64,000 bases of DNA from Helicoverpa zea (GCF_022581195.2 NC_061455.1:554120-618119); one strand, 5' to 3'; counted from the first letter of the stretch, positions 44,701-58,368 are shown. Notes: a model not told the origin generated them from the sequence alone. Program-made: numbers and translations.

Positions 44701-47700
44701 TGTTATCACCCGCTTGAAACAAATTACGTTGCAGTTTATTTTAGAGCATTTATTAATGTATGCTTCTTTGTGACTCATTCTATAATCTCCTGGATCTTTG
44801 TAGTACGAAGTGCGACATGGGTCGCGGAGTAATCTTCTAAAACGAGATTACCATAAAGCGTAGCTCGTGGATTATCTTGCCCTATTTAATTAGCATAATT
44901 AAGGCTATCACTGCGGCATAATCTATCTTTTCTGAATAATGTGGCAAAAATTAAGTAGCTTTATTACAGGCCATTCTTATTCTAACTGAGACTTCAGAAT
45001 TTTCATCGGCTGTTTTTATTAACATAAAAGAATATGAACGCTAATGCTGTTGATTTATCGAGGCATTTTTCGTATCAGTATCGTTTATAACTCACCACTT
45101 AGGCGGGCCATTTTTTAAGAACTACTTAGCTTTTATATTCAGCATTTTCAGTAGCTTACCTTGAAACTACATTAACTAATCAACACCTGAGTCAGCGAAA
45201 GCAATTGATGGCCCAAAAGGCAAGGTCAAAGCTTTTAACTCCGTGATATCGGGCTATAAAGGGCTACCCTACTCAGTGAATAGGATGCGATCAAGCCCGA
45301 TGGTAAACCCTGAAACAATTTAAAGGGCCACAGTCGGGAACCAATGTTTGCACAACGAGATTGCTAGATTTGCCGCGTTTGATATTTGCTGGAAATAAAC
45401 TCGCTGTGAAATGGTCTGTATTGGGATTTTTTCGGGTTTTTGCTGTACGGTTTTATTTGCTTTGAAGTTCCGTGCGTATTTTTATTGTATGTGTGCGGAC
45501 ACATTCTGTTAAATGCATACGGGTTTTATTTAACTCTACAAAATAATCCTAGCTCGTGAAGCTTGATTTCTGGAATTATTTAACATGCAATTTTGTATTG
45601 AACACAACATTATTACTCATCATAACAATCCACACTATTGCAACAATAACTATGATATACTGTTCATAAATCTCTGCGGTGTGCGGATACTAACCAATTT
45701 GCCAGATTTGTATGACAGACGTATTATCTTAATGGCAGTACTCTACATGAAAGTTTCATGTTGGCACAGTTATTGCCCATACAGCTGGGGAATCTAATTA
45801 GGCTGAAACTTTCTGCGGAATTCGGTTTGCGGCTGAAATCAGAGCTTTCGTGTCAAAAACAAATCGTAACAGTTGTTTTCTTGCACGAAAGCAATTTGGG
45901 TGACCTTCGGCCAGAGTTCGGGAAGTGCCAATAAAAGTGCGGTAGTCATAAAGAAACTTTGACATCGTATATTAAGAGGATGTCGATTTTGTTCTAGTTT
46001 AAGTTCTTGAGCGTGACTTTTTCTTTGGTCTGGCTTTGGGGTTAAATCGATAACTATTTGCATAATTTTTAGCCGCAATATCATTCAAGAGTATGAGCCT
46101 AGAGTTACATTGCTGTTTCAGACATGCAATTTAGTGTTCCTATCCGATCTCAATTTAGTGGAAAGCCTATTGCTCTATTTGCCTTTGCCCTTTCACCGGG
46201 CGAAATTGGGTCAGCATTTATGCGTTAAGCAATCATATGCTTAAACTTATTTATTCCCAATATTTTATCTACTTCAGTACCTTTTCCAAAACCATAACTA
46301 ACCATAACCAATATTTAACTATATTATCTACCTACCAGCCTTAGACTTTTTCTTTTTAAATGGAGAAGTGGTAAAGTACAACGTTGTTATCATGAAATGT
46401 TAACACCAGTACAAATCCCACGTGTATCCCACAACACATTTAAATGTCACCAAGTACAATTTAAGATACTAAAAGCACTTACGCAAATTTTGCAAGGTTT
46501 CAACCTACACCAAAGTTTACTGGAAACCAATTCAAGTAATGAATATTCGGAACTCGGCATTGAAGTCATTTCTTAGTGTAATTGGAATAGTAAAGGTGTT
46601 ATACATGTACAAGTAAATAAGCTACTTATTTTATTACCTACCTTGTTGATCTAGCTGTCACAAGCACGGCTGCTGTGCACGAGTACTCAGGTTCTATACA
46701 CCACTATTTTTTAATTAGTACACAAAAAAATGGGGCTCTACCTGTACCCGTTACTGATCATATTTGTGTAATCAAAACTAAAAAAAAAACGAAATCCCAA
46801 AATTGTCCAGGAAAATTTGTCTTATTTGGTAAATTCATAATTGAATCAAGGGGGCAAGTTCGAGCGAGAGCACGCGAATGCGAGAGCGACAGAATATGAT
46901 TAATGAATACTACTATGAATGACTTAGAATTACCTGTACAATGTTTCCATGAATTGAGTGACATTTTTGGATATAACTTATCGCTAATAACTTGACTGAT
47001 TATGAATATTAGTTTTTGAAACTTTGCATAGATAATACTAAGAACTTTTTAAATAAGCCCTTTAAGTATTTGCACTAATTAAAAAATAGTAGTGTATATC
47101 GGCAAGAAGGACATCGTCATCATCACTTTATACAGGATCCTATTATTTGTATGTAGGTCATATTCAAAAAAATTGTATATTAAAACGTCCAACAGAGTTA
47201 TTCTTTTTTAAAGAATAGCTACTAGCTAATTACTCTTAAAACAGAATAAACATTTATTTCAGCATTATGAAAAACAAAAATAACGCCCCATAATCCTCAA
47301 TGAATGATTAATTTTAAAAGAAAACTACAACGTAGAACATTTGTTTTCATATAAGCAATGCGTGTCCACATTCTTGGCGCGACATTTAGAAAACATTTTA
47401 TTATTCAATATTAGTATTTTAACTGACAAATAATTGATTTCTTAGCAGAGCATTGTGGAACCTGAAGGAATTTGCTAAAATTATCATGAAATATAACACG
47501 CAGAATTCAGGAATAATTAATTAAAGCAAGTCTTGATTTCACTTCATTTCTGTTATTCCTGTCTGTTACATTAGTAATTTTAATATTTTTGTAGTAGTTA
47601 TCAAAATTATTTTACCTAAAACATTAGCAACTGAACTGTCAAAAGAATCGACGAATCAAAAATGTTCGGTAATTTTGAGAAGCGCAACAAGCACGAAATA

Positions 47701-48297
47701 TTGTGGTGCAGTGATTATTCGACAATTAAAAGTTACTTATTACTGTGAGACTTTTAAAGTATCGGTAAGTACTTTTACTGTTTTATAACTCAGCTTAGAA
47801 TAAATGTATATTGACACTATCACTGTACTATACAAGTTTCGTATAAAGTAAGAATTAGCATTGAAAAAGAGATTTTTTTAGATTAGACACAAGCAATTTA
47901 TTCATATCGGTTATCATATCGATTACTTTTTTCTGTGACGTAACAGATATGAACGGTTAAGGTTTGTTCACAGTGTACGTACCGAGATAAAAACGTATTT
48001 AATCAAACCTACCACTTTTCTTTTTATTTTATAATTTTATAAAGGTATCTTTACGAAAAGTCGACATGAACAGAGTAAATAAAAATCAATCCACTAATAA
48101 AATATAAAACTCGAAAATGTTTTCTATCGATATACATTTTTACAATCGATATTTGCAGGTAACATCATGTATTATAATGGGATAAGTTTGGGATAGTTAC
48201 CTACCTACGAATGGCTTTAGTTCGGGTATAAGAATTGCTGTGGGGTTTGTTTTAGAATATTTAATATTTATGTATTAAGGTTTTCTTTTCTTCACAG

Positions 48298-48318
48298 GCA
48301 ATATGCCACTAACACCAG
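48298..48318 (+). other. Possible 21-nt phase-preserving micro-exon
   Basis: A strong acceptor (ttttcttttcttcacag) is followed by 21 nt and then a gtggac donor of weak consensus. Entered and left in phase 1 it would add NMPLTPG between either first exon and 51026-51191. It is seen only as splice geometry; no conservation data. Confidence 0.2.
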
Positions 48319-51025
48319 GTGGACGACAGCGAAATTATAGAGAACAATTCGAATACTACTATCTACTTATTTTCTTTTAAAAGTACGTCGTTATATACTG
48401 ACCCTAATAATTCGTCTCTGTTACTTTTCCGTTATAACAATATAGCTTTCCTATCTGTTTCATATCTGTTTTTTACAAATTTTTTGAAAACGACCCATGT
48501 ATGTCCAAAAAGGGATGATCAATTTGCTCGCTTTTTGTACTAATACGGAACCTTCGTCGAAAATGACCTCCCGTTATTGGGTTACGTAAGGCCAACTTAT
48601 AAAACATTTTCGTCTTTACTGACAACGGCGGTGAGGAAACTTGATGTACACCCTAATTGATTCCTGTCCTGATTTACGCCACTTAGTAACAAGTAACGTG
48701 CTTACCAAACAACCAATTTATAAGTTGTTTACAAAGTACACAAGGGTTTTCATTATTATGGGAAATACTCGGAGGCTTTTCGAGATGTTGTTTCTAATTT
48801 TACATGCAATGGAATCAGTGTTTTTATTGTTCTCAAGTATTCTGCTAGACCCACCTTTCCACACCTACCTATGTTTAGTTTATTTATAAGCTTGCTTTGT
48901 ATAGAATTTTCCACCAAAGTTTTTTATTCAATAGATAGCAAGATTTCTTAAGAAGATAGTTTTCGCCGTGTTACATAATTTATTTCTAAGTTTAGCAACG
49001 ATTTTTCTTATCGCGAAACAAGCTTAGCGTGGCGTGTTAGCTGCTATTCGTGTAACAGATACTATCTAGGCTAGTCTGCTTTACAACTTAGATTAAAAAC
49101 TCGCGTGCTTCGAGTGGCATGTAAGCAAGCAGTTTAAAGTTTTCCCACCCTTTTGTTAAGTCCCTTCTCCTGGCTGAAAATAGAATTTATGGCTTGGGGC
49201 CTCATTGTTGCTGAAGTTTTGTGTGTGGGAGGCATTTTAGACGGCTCAAGGCATCCGCTGAGTTCAGTTTAAAACCGCTTTGTTTAACGGTTATTAGTCA
49301 ATGTTTCAGTAAAAGTTTAATGATTAATTATTAACTGTTACTGCTAATCCTGGTGGTTCTGATACTATATTTAAACACTTGTTTTCAAAGATCAATAAAA
49401 GTTATGTTGCTGTAACCTTCTCTTTAGTTTCAGGTGCCAGAAAATTTTTTTGAACAATGAACGTTTATCTTGTCTTGTTTGTCTGTTTCATGGTTATGGG
49501 TGACTCACAATCTCAAGGTCAAGGTCGAAACTGTCTCTATATTTTACGTAACTACTGAATGTTGTATGAAATATTGTCAAAACAGAAAAGAAAATATGAC
49601 ATATTATTATTATTTAGACTGGTTGCAAAAAGGTATATTCGCTATACTGTTGTTCATAAACTTATGACCTTTCTTGATATTAAACCAAACCAAATCCTTA
49701 TCATTATGAAAAATGTTCGGTGACAATCCTCCGAGGTCCCACTAGTTAGAATATAAATTATGTATTTTATACTTCAGTAGGCCGAGCCGGAAATCTAGGT
49801 ACTTAAGGAACATTTCATGAATATTTAAAATACTAATTAACATCTTGAGTGACAGTTACTCAAAACCACAATTGTGTTATTTATTTAGGCTCAGGAGCTT
49901 TTAGCAAAAATTCAGGCTTCTTTAAAAAGCATAATGACAAAAAAATATCACTGACAGTAAAATAAAAATGAATAATGATAGACGAAGATGCCGTCTATAA
50001 ATTACTTGTATAAAATAAGTAAATATTTTCTCTTTAGCTATAGAAAAGAAAAAGAAGAAAGTTCTCGTCTCACTGAAAGCAGATAATTTATCAGCAGACA
50101 AATTAGTCTCACATTTTCTGTTACGTGAGCCAACCTAATATGTTGTTCTTTATGTTGTCAGCGTATATTATCTTCCAAAATTACAGCATAAACATACTTT
50201 TGACGTAACAGCTAACTCCAACTTTCTTCGTAACGCAGGCTACCATTAGTCTCAAGGTCAAGGTCGTCGTTGCCAGGCAACCGACTGTCAACAAAGATTT
50301 TCTCACTGTAATTTAATATTATTAATGGTTGTTGAACATGGATTTTGCATTAAAATGTTATTAGCTGTAATAATTGCTACTTTAATGTTTATATAAATGC
50401 GAAAAGTGGTTTTGTTTGATGTCCCACGGTGGGCGCCATTAACTAATGCCGTTATGTTTATATAAAAGCTTTGCAGTTCAAAGCTTTTTACATGCATAAT
50501 TAACGAACTATTGTTATAAGTGCGATTATCATAGTGTAAAGCTAGATTTGAAAAGATAAAACTCGAGCTATAATAGTCCCACGGTGGGTGCCATTAGGCG
50601 TTTACAAGGATATTGTTTCTGGAAGTGTTTGAATATGGCTTATTCATAAGCTCCGCTGTGATTGACAATTATGAGTGTATTGAATTTATTATTAATGAGC
50701 CTCAATACTTATTTTTAACGAGAAAATATCATTTTAACGATTTTTGTGCTGCTGGTTTATTTCGTCTGCATGATTAGGATATATTACCTAACTTTGAGGA
50801 GCTCGTGTTAAACTAACATGATACAGCAGTCAAGATAAACGCTGATGTTGAATAGGCTTTATTAATGAATTTGTTTAATTGTTTAATAAAGTCGCTCCGA
50901 AACAAAACCATTATTTATTTTCAGAGTTCGCACAGGACAGCTCACGCCTACGAAGGCCCACATAGCAAGGCGTTAAGTTACTCAAAAACCAAGTACGATA
51001 GTTCTAATTGTTGGTCTTGTTCCAG

Positions 51026-51191
51026 GAATATCCACATTATCCGGATGCGGTTCCCCGGACACGCTGGACCGGCTGCCGGAGCTGCCGGCGGCGGAGGAGA
51101 AGCGCCTGCGCCGAGCTGCACAGGTGCTGCAGCAGCGGCTCGTGCTGCGACAGTGGCTGGCTACACATAGGCTGCAGCATTGTTATACCAA
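51026..51191 (+). CDS. Shared internal exon of the SAM-like gene
   Basis: The acceptor tcttgttccag at 51025 and donor GTACGT at 51192 bound 166 nt that are GC-rich and codon-like in an AT-rich setting. Entered in phase 1 it reads ISTLSGCGSPDTLDRLPELP, then AAEEKRLRRAAQVLQQRLVL, then RQWLATHRLQHCYTK, leaving in phase 2. The first part completes the SAM-like fold begun in 37009-37174. The last part (VLRQWLATHRLQHCY) looks like the start of a second SAM-type helix pair. The continuation is not found to 64000, so the gene extends beyond or through very long introns. Confidence 0.65.
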
Positions 51192-51240
51192 GTACGTTGT
51201 TAGATAGGCTTTTAGGACCCAGTTCCCTTTAGACTTGTTA

Positions 51241-53053
51241 TAGTGCAGTCATTGAAGCATTATTGCTACGATTTTTTTTACTGTGAACCGATTTGCATGA
51301 AATTTTGGAATTAGGTTCATCTTACCCTTAACCTTAAAAGTGAATATGATTTGAACTCCGCCACCCCCCCTGGGGGTGGTTGCCATCCCTTCTTTGGGGT
51401 GAATATTTTTTTTGCAAAATAACCTCGGATATCGATAGAAGACCTAATTTTAAGCAAAAGTTGTCTTTAAAGTTTAAAAAAAAATCCAATACTTTTCAAG
51501 TTATTTTCAATTGAAAATTCGCAATTTTTTCACGTTTTTCATCGGTTTTTTGCAAATATCTCCAAAAATATACGTTTTATCGAAAATGTTTAAAGAACAA
51601 AATTGTAGCAGGTAAAACAACGAACAATTAGTTTTTTTATAAAATGTCCTAAGTGCAATATTAAGCTAGATATTAAAGATCAAAGCCGTTTTTTATTTTG
51701 TCTGAAATTTAATCGTTGTGGTCAATGCCATGTAGCGGCGAGTAGATGCATTTTATAAATTCTAATAAAAATGGGTTTTGTAGTGCTTGAAATAAGCTTT
51801 AAGATGAGCACTATTAAAAGTCTTTTGCACGTAAAATAAGTGAGCTGTATTGCAAATAAGGGGAGCATCTTATATTTTTTCTTTTAAATCAATGGGTTTC
51901 ATAAGTGCCATTTCCACCAAAATTAAAATTAATCGTATTCCGCCTAGGATTAACTTTATTATGAAGAGTTTGATAGATAGTATCAGTTTGGCTGCTTCAG
52001 GACAGATATTTTTCAAAAAAGTCGCGATTAACGAAAAGAACAAAATTTCAAATTAAAGAAAAACCCACTTGTTTTTCATAATATCTCAAAAATTACGACA
52101 GATACGTATAAAAGTGTACTGATAAAGAAATTAGGTATTTTTCTGAGAAACAATTAGGTTTGTTTGTTTTTTCTGTCGAACAAAAATTGACGGAGATATG
52201 ATTGTTTAAAGAGCGCGTAGCAGCGCAATCACAGCCTCTCTTAAGCCCTTTAACCCTTCACCGTTTTAGAAAAAAGTTCTTTACTATATATTGCAATGAT
52301 GGATGTTGTAGCTCTCTTAATTACTTTTACAGTGTTTTTTTATAAATTGTGATAGCATGAAAATTGAAGGAGTTACGGTCCAAAAACTTGTCATATTTTT
52401 TTCTACTTAGTAACTGAAAACTTCGGAGTATCAATATTTGGAGCAATGTGAAAGTAGGCAGTATAATAAAGAGTCACAACTATTGTAATGTGTTTATATG
52501 TAACCGGAAAATAATAAAACTCGTAAATTGATCAACTTACTAAAATAATAGATGGCATAAACTACGTCGATTAAATTTCAGACAAAATAAAAAACGGCTT
52601 TGATCTTTAATATCTAGCTTAATATTGCGCTTAGAACAGTTTATAAAAAAAACAAATTGTTCGTTGTTTTACCTGCTACAATTTTGTTCTTTATACATTT
52701 TCGATAAAACGTATATTTTTGGAGATATTTGCAAAAAACCGATGAAAAACGTGAAAAAATTGCGAATTTTCAATTGCCAATAACTTGAAAAGTATTGGAT
52801 TTTTTTTTAAACTTTAAAGACAACTTATGCTTAAAATTAGGTCTTCTATCGATATCCGAGGTTATTTTGCAAAAAAAATATTCACCCCAAAGAAGGGGTG
52901 GCAACCACCCCCAGGGGGGGTGGCGGAGTTCAAATCATATTCACTTTTGAAGTTAAGGGTAGGATAAACCTAATTCCAAAATTTCATGCAAATCGGTTCA
53001 CAGTAAAAAAATTCGGAGGTTAGACCGTATTTTTCGCTTCAATGACTGCACTA
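51241..53053. mobile_element. Large foldback element, about 480-bp inverted arms
   Basis: The arms 51241-51715 and 52568-53053 are reverse complements with modest divergence. Termini are TAGTGCAGTC/GACTGCACTA, flanked by TTA on both sides (possible 3-bp duplication; a TA duplication is also possible). The arms contain a GC-clamp (ccaccccccctgggggtgg). The 850-bp centre is AT-rich and noncoding. It starts 50 bp after an exon donor, so it would be transcribed as a very long hairpin. Confidence 0.85.
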
Positions 53054-56000
53054 TTAGCAATCGGGACTTGAACGCGAGGTATTATGTACTATGAAGGTAC
53101 GCGAAGGTAGGGTTTTCTTTACCCGACGTTCTGCTCACTGCTGTTTGCTACGGTTTTGATTTTCTCTTCTTGAAGTTGATCTAGAGCTTCAATAAAACTA
53201 TGATCTTCTATGAAGTTGATAGTGTCAAAAATGGGATGACATTTCCGTTGTGAGAATTCGTAAGAATAATAATGTAAAATGGATTAAGTGAAAAGAATGT
53301 TCCCAGAATTCAAATGAAACGAGGAGGTAAAACAAAGCATGTATTTGACATTGCCAAAATTATAAGATAATGCTGACGGAGCTCTATATTCGTAAGAGCA
53401 AAATTACGTTTGGTTGGCCTACAACTCCAAATTAGCGCTGTCGATAAAACCCATTCTATTATTCCTTTCATAGGATTAGCAATAATTACGTATCATTCAG
53501 TGTAGGTAATCTCCAAAAGCGTGATTAAAAAAAATGCATTCTTTTAAAATAGAGCTCATATTAAGGCTTACTTAACTAATATATGTATTTGACCGTTACA
53601 AAAAGTTAGCGTGTGTCGGACATGTGCCAACAATCCCATCCGGGCAGATTTGACCTTGACATTTCCACTCGACGTGTTAAGGAAAAGGGGCGAGTTCGAA
53701 CACAAAACATCGTGCGGCTGCAGAATTTCCGCGTGACTCATGCTTTTAGCGTATCTGTGTTATACAGCACTTTTTGGTTCCACGAAATGAGTCCTGACGT
53801 GTGTGAAAGGGTTAAAAACTGTACTTTGGAAATGTGTTACTTCCAGTAGTACTCAAAAATTGTGTACCTAAGCTATAACATACTACTGATTGATGTATAA
53901 AAAATACTCGAATCTTCCATTATTTTGAATATTCAAACTACAAGTTGGTATATCTCAATTCCGAGCCGGCGGGCTGCCAACCTTTGTTCAAAGTGTGTCA
54001 ATTTTGATACAAGCGCCGCCCTTTGTGCCAGCTGTCGGAGGTGGTGACAATACCTCCGTCGACTCATTCAGCCACCACTAGTGTGAAGGCACTTTGAAAA
54101 CTCTACAATGTAGATTGATGTTGCGAAAAGTTATTTTTATCTTTCAAAAACGTTTGTGGTGGTTTGAACAAAAGCGAGAACAAAAAAGTTGTTTGTCACT
54201 CTCTACCAATGTCTTTTGTACAACGAAGATATAAATATGATACCATATATCGACTATCTACGAAGCAAATAAGAATTGTCGACAGATAACATACACCTAA
54301 AAATGATAAAGAGGTACTTTTGCACTCTAACTGAATCCGAACCGTCTTAACCGCAGCTTTTCAACATATTCTACTGAGCGCAGCGGAAATTTTGCAAAAA
54401 TTTGAATTCATTCCGTATTCAGTTTTTAGCTTGCATTTTGCGGCAACTCCGGTCTATGTTCTGTGGAACATGTGTGGTGCAACTGTACTTACCCGAGGGA
54501 AATGCGCCAAACTGCTTTAAAGTTCTACTGCAGACAAAGGAATTGTAGAAGAATAATAATAAATTCTTGTCGTGTTTTGTTTGACCTTTGCGAAATTGAG
54601 TTTGGGACCCTCCTTATAGTATGCCTATAAAATCCGCGTCACTTGAGCCACGGATAATGAAAGCTTTATTTGAAAGCGGAATCATGCCGTTAAAGGGCAC
54701 TTGAAGAAAGAAGTGTTCCTCAAGAAAATAATATAAAGGGAGTATCATCCAATCTTCTGATTAGCGCAAGGGATTATTACATTTAAAATTAACAGCACAA
54801 ACACAATCTGGGCCTATTGCTATTTAACGATCCAACGCGTTTCCATATTCATTGCTCGCGCCGTCCTCTTTCAACTACAAAAGGGTATTGAAATTTTTAT
54901 CTTCGGGATTCAGTCAGTTAATATTAGAGGAATATTCTGAAATCCTCTTAGTTCTTTTGTGCTGGGTGTGAGCAAATTGGAGTCTCTGTGGGTGCGATAT
55001 TAGGTTATAGATTGGCGCAGGGGCGCAAATTGAACACGATGGCTACTATCAATAAATTCCCACCTGTCTCTGACCGAGCATTGTTCGCTGCAACTAGGTC
55101 AACAGCGACGCTCCTTCATAAGCCCACTTATAGTCTTTCTGTAAATACCAATAAGTATTTGTAATACTGTTCAGAGAAATGTTGACTGAATTGAAAACTT
55201 GAATTATAAAAACGTACTTAATTTCTCCGTTTGTGAATAGAACTCATTTGAGTCACTGCAAGAGACAGATCTTAAGTATTCAAATTGTTAAAACGTTAAT
55301 CTTGACTCACTTCATAAAGTTTTTTTGCGCAAGAATAATGCGTCCGAATTGCGGAAAGTTTAAGCTGTAATTCCTTCTCGTGTGAGTCATAAAACGTTAA
55401 CTCGTGAAATATTCGCAGTGATTCCGCTTTTGGAAGGAACTATTTATAGTCCAAAAAGTTCTTACATACCATAAAACTTAAATGTCAGCATCGCGGCATT
55501 CATCCCAAACTGGGAACGGAGAAAATAGAATGTTTTAACTAGTTCTTCTGCAACTTGCATAACAGGCGGGCAGAGATTGAAACGAGTTTAAATATTCTGG
55601 CACTGTGGTATTTGGATTCCGTTTCTCTATCTTTATAAACTGCAATCTTCAACATGTCTGTTATGATGGATGAATTCGATTTGCGATATAACAAGTTGGC
55701 GCTAGAGTATAGAAATGTGAACGAATGAACAATGTCATCAGTGCTTGAACAGATGGGGTGATGAAACATATTTCACGGAGATTTTTCAATATCAGTACTA
55801 ATATTTCTTTCAACTCATGCTGATATCATGAAGCTATTACGAAAAAGGTCAAAGATTTATCCATATTTTTTACTTAGTGGCAAAGATGGTCGGATCGCCT
55901 ATCGGCTCGCGACCCTACGTGTGATGTATGACAATCTTCCTCGCTCCATTGAATTCTTGGCAACTGCAAAATACGTTTTTCACATATGAAGTATTTTGAT

Positions 56001-56518
56001 TCACTTCGCGGAAATATTTGATCGTCCCTTTTTTGAAAATGTATTTATAGAACCATTTTTGGCTCAAAGATGTGGGTTTGACACTCATGTTTTGCATGTT
56101 GGTTTGGATTTGGGTTCTGTATAAAGTGGTGTATTTTGAGGTTCATTTATGAGTTGTTTATTTTAGGCTGTTGTAGGACATGGATAGCTTAGTTCAGAAA
56201 CGGATTTTAGATCAGAAACGATACCGTTTTGTATGAAATAACAGTGTGTGAGATATGTCTTGGCTTGATCCGTTACTTCCTTCCACTATTTTATATATGG
56301 CAGCTACAACCAAAGAAGATCAAAGTACGTAAAGTGCGAAACAAGAACATTTCGTCGAAAGATGTCGAGTTCAAATGAGGTCGTTTCGAGAAGTTGGAAA
56401 TGTGGCGATGTTCCTAACTGGGGCATACAAGTCCAGCAAACCGATTTACCGACACAGTATTTAATCCACACACTTATCCGTAGATATGTAGTTGTAATGG
56501 CAATGGTGTAATAGAATA

Positions 56519-57666
56519 CCCACCCAAAACAAAAATGTGAAAGACTGCCAAGTTCGATAATATGGGAATGCTTCGCCTATAAAAGGAGTGAGATCTGAAT
56601 AAGTACCAAGTTCCATACACATGCCTCATTTAAAAATGGTTAGTTTTTAATGATGTTACTTTGCAAGTTTTCACACACCTTGTTATAAACCGACTAAACG
56701 CAATGAATCAAGTGTTTAATTTTCTATTAAAACTTGCCAAGTAACATCATTAAAAAGTAAATATTTTTAAATGAGGCATGTGTATGGAACTTGGTACTTA
56801 TTCAGATCTCACTCCTTTTATAGGCGAGGCATTCCCATATTATCGAACTTGGCAGTCTTTCACATTTTTGTTTTGGGTGGGATTTCATTTATTTTTGTAA
56901 GGTTGTTTATTTTATTTTTTTCTTATGATTAAGTTAGTTAAGGAAATGTCTCATTTATACTATCTTTCAGATTATTGAATATGCACTATGCTTCTTACAA
57001 AGAAATGAACTAGATTAACTAAATGGACTAGATTTACCAACTGACTGACATGACATGTTATCATATATTATGTTCGTGGATCAAAGTTACACATTCGTTA
57101 TTTTCGAAAGTCACTCACACTTGGCCGTTTTCAGATTTTTACTTTACTTTGACTAAATAAAAACCTTTGTAACGAATTTCAGATCGGTACGACCATTCGA
57201 AGATATATTATATAAATATAGATTTTAGTTCGTTTTAGTTCCTTAGGGGTATAAATTTACACCTTCATTATTTTGAAACCGACTCACACTTGGCCATTTT
57301 CAGATTTTTCCCTTTACCTTGACATAAAGACCTACCTCCATGCCAAATTTCAAGTCAATACGACCATTGGAAGTGGTCTAGGTTTTTGATGAGTGAGTCA
57401 GTCAGTCAGTCAGTGAGTGTATAGTAAAAATAGCGATTTTCTGACGTCAATATCTCAAGATCCACAATAGGTATATTAATGAAATTTTGTATTTTAGATA
57501 AGTGAGGGGGTCTCAACAGATACTAGAAATTTGATATGCGTAAATAAAATAGATTTTGAGTTATAGGGGGGTCGAATTTGGCCCGAAATGGTTCGTGTAA
57601 TATAACCCACGGCCGGTGTGTCGCTTTTTTTGCTCGAACTTGGCGGACACACTGCCGTGTGTCTAG
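56519..57666 (+). mobile_element. Dispersed noncoding repeat, copy B (both arms)
   Basis: A left arm 56519-56671 and right arm 56729-56881 (about 153 bp each) are inverted repeats around a 57-nt loop. The body then follows to the terminal stem-loop and CTAG at 57666, homologous to 4285-5240. The loop orientation is opposite to that of copy A. Noncoding. Confidence 0.85.
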
Positions 57667-57718
57667 ATTTAATGGCTTATGTTTAACTGATCACCAGATA
57701 TAGTAACAAATAGCAGAC

Positions 57719-58092
57719 AAAAATAGTAAATGATCACCAAAATGAAACTCGCATTTTAATGTAAAACTATAACCAAAGTTTTATTTAACACTTTGCTATC
57801 CTATTTAAGTGAAATTACTCCAAAATAAATCATGCGTAAGCCAAAAATAGTAAATGATCACCAAAATTACACCACCATTTTAAAGTAAGATTATAACCAA
57901 AGTTTTTAAATTCTGCTATCCTATTTAAGCAAAATGAGTCCAAATAAATCATTGTTATCCCAAAAGTAGTAAATGATCACCAAAAGTAGTAAATGATCAT
58001 CAAAATTATACCAGCGTTTTAATATAAAATGATAATCAAAGTTTTTACATCTTGCTATCCTGTTTAAGTAAACTGACTCCAAAAAAATAAGT
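57719..58092. repeat. Tandem repeat, three units of about 120 bp
   Basis: Units begin at 57719, 57843 and 57962 with aaaa(t/g)agtaaatgatcacc, and each contains ataaccaaagttttt and tgctatcctatttaag. The third unit has a further 18-bp internal duplication of its start. Units differ at many sites, so the array is not recent. It directly follows repeat copy B. Confidence 0.75.
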
Positions 58093-58219
58093 TCGGCCTG
58101 ATACAATAAATTTTATAACATTATGGGGACCCTTTTCCTGCACTAGGGTGGAAAATTGTCTATTGCATGCCTCTAAACAGTGCGGTAAGAGTGTGTTTTC
58201 GAGGGATTGTATTGAGAAA

Positions 58220-58345
58220 CACATTCTTCTTCTTCTTTCTCCTGCCCTGTGCCCAATTTTACTTGGGGTCGGCGCAATATGTCATTTTCTTCCATTTTCC
58301 CCTGTCACTCACACTCACGCATGCATTGCAAGCCGGACACATAAC
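58220..58345 (-). repeat. RTE-type LINE 3' tail, inverted
   Basis: cttcttcttctttctcctgc followed by acttggggtcggcgcaatat is the reverse complement of the end of the fragment at 21815-22022 with its (GAA)n tail. About 125 bp remain. Confidence 0.6.
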
Positions 58346-58368
58346 TTAATATGGCATCATAATACTTT

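Larger units (their letters stand above)
39333..51025 (+). other. Long intron (about 11.7 kb) of the SAM-like gene
   Basis: Apart from the features listed separately I see no convincing exon. It is AT-rich and contains a Helitron-like copy (41523-41713), an isolated GC-rich island (about 44380-44460), a possible 21-nt micro-exon (48298-48318) and two short copies of tcccacggtgggcgccatta (about 50421 and 50578), a motif common in moth repeats. ORFs of 60-85 residues here look random. Confidence 0.45.

Noticed and set aside
50937..51005. Possible exon after tttattttcag, frame SSHRTAHAYEGPHSK
   Set aside because: Only a phase-0 entry is open while the upstream candidate exons end in phase 1; no similarity was recognised.
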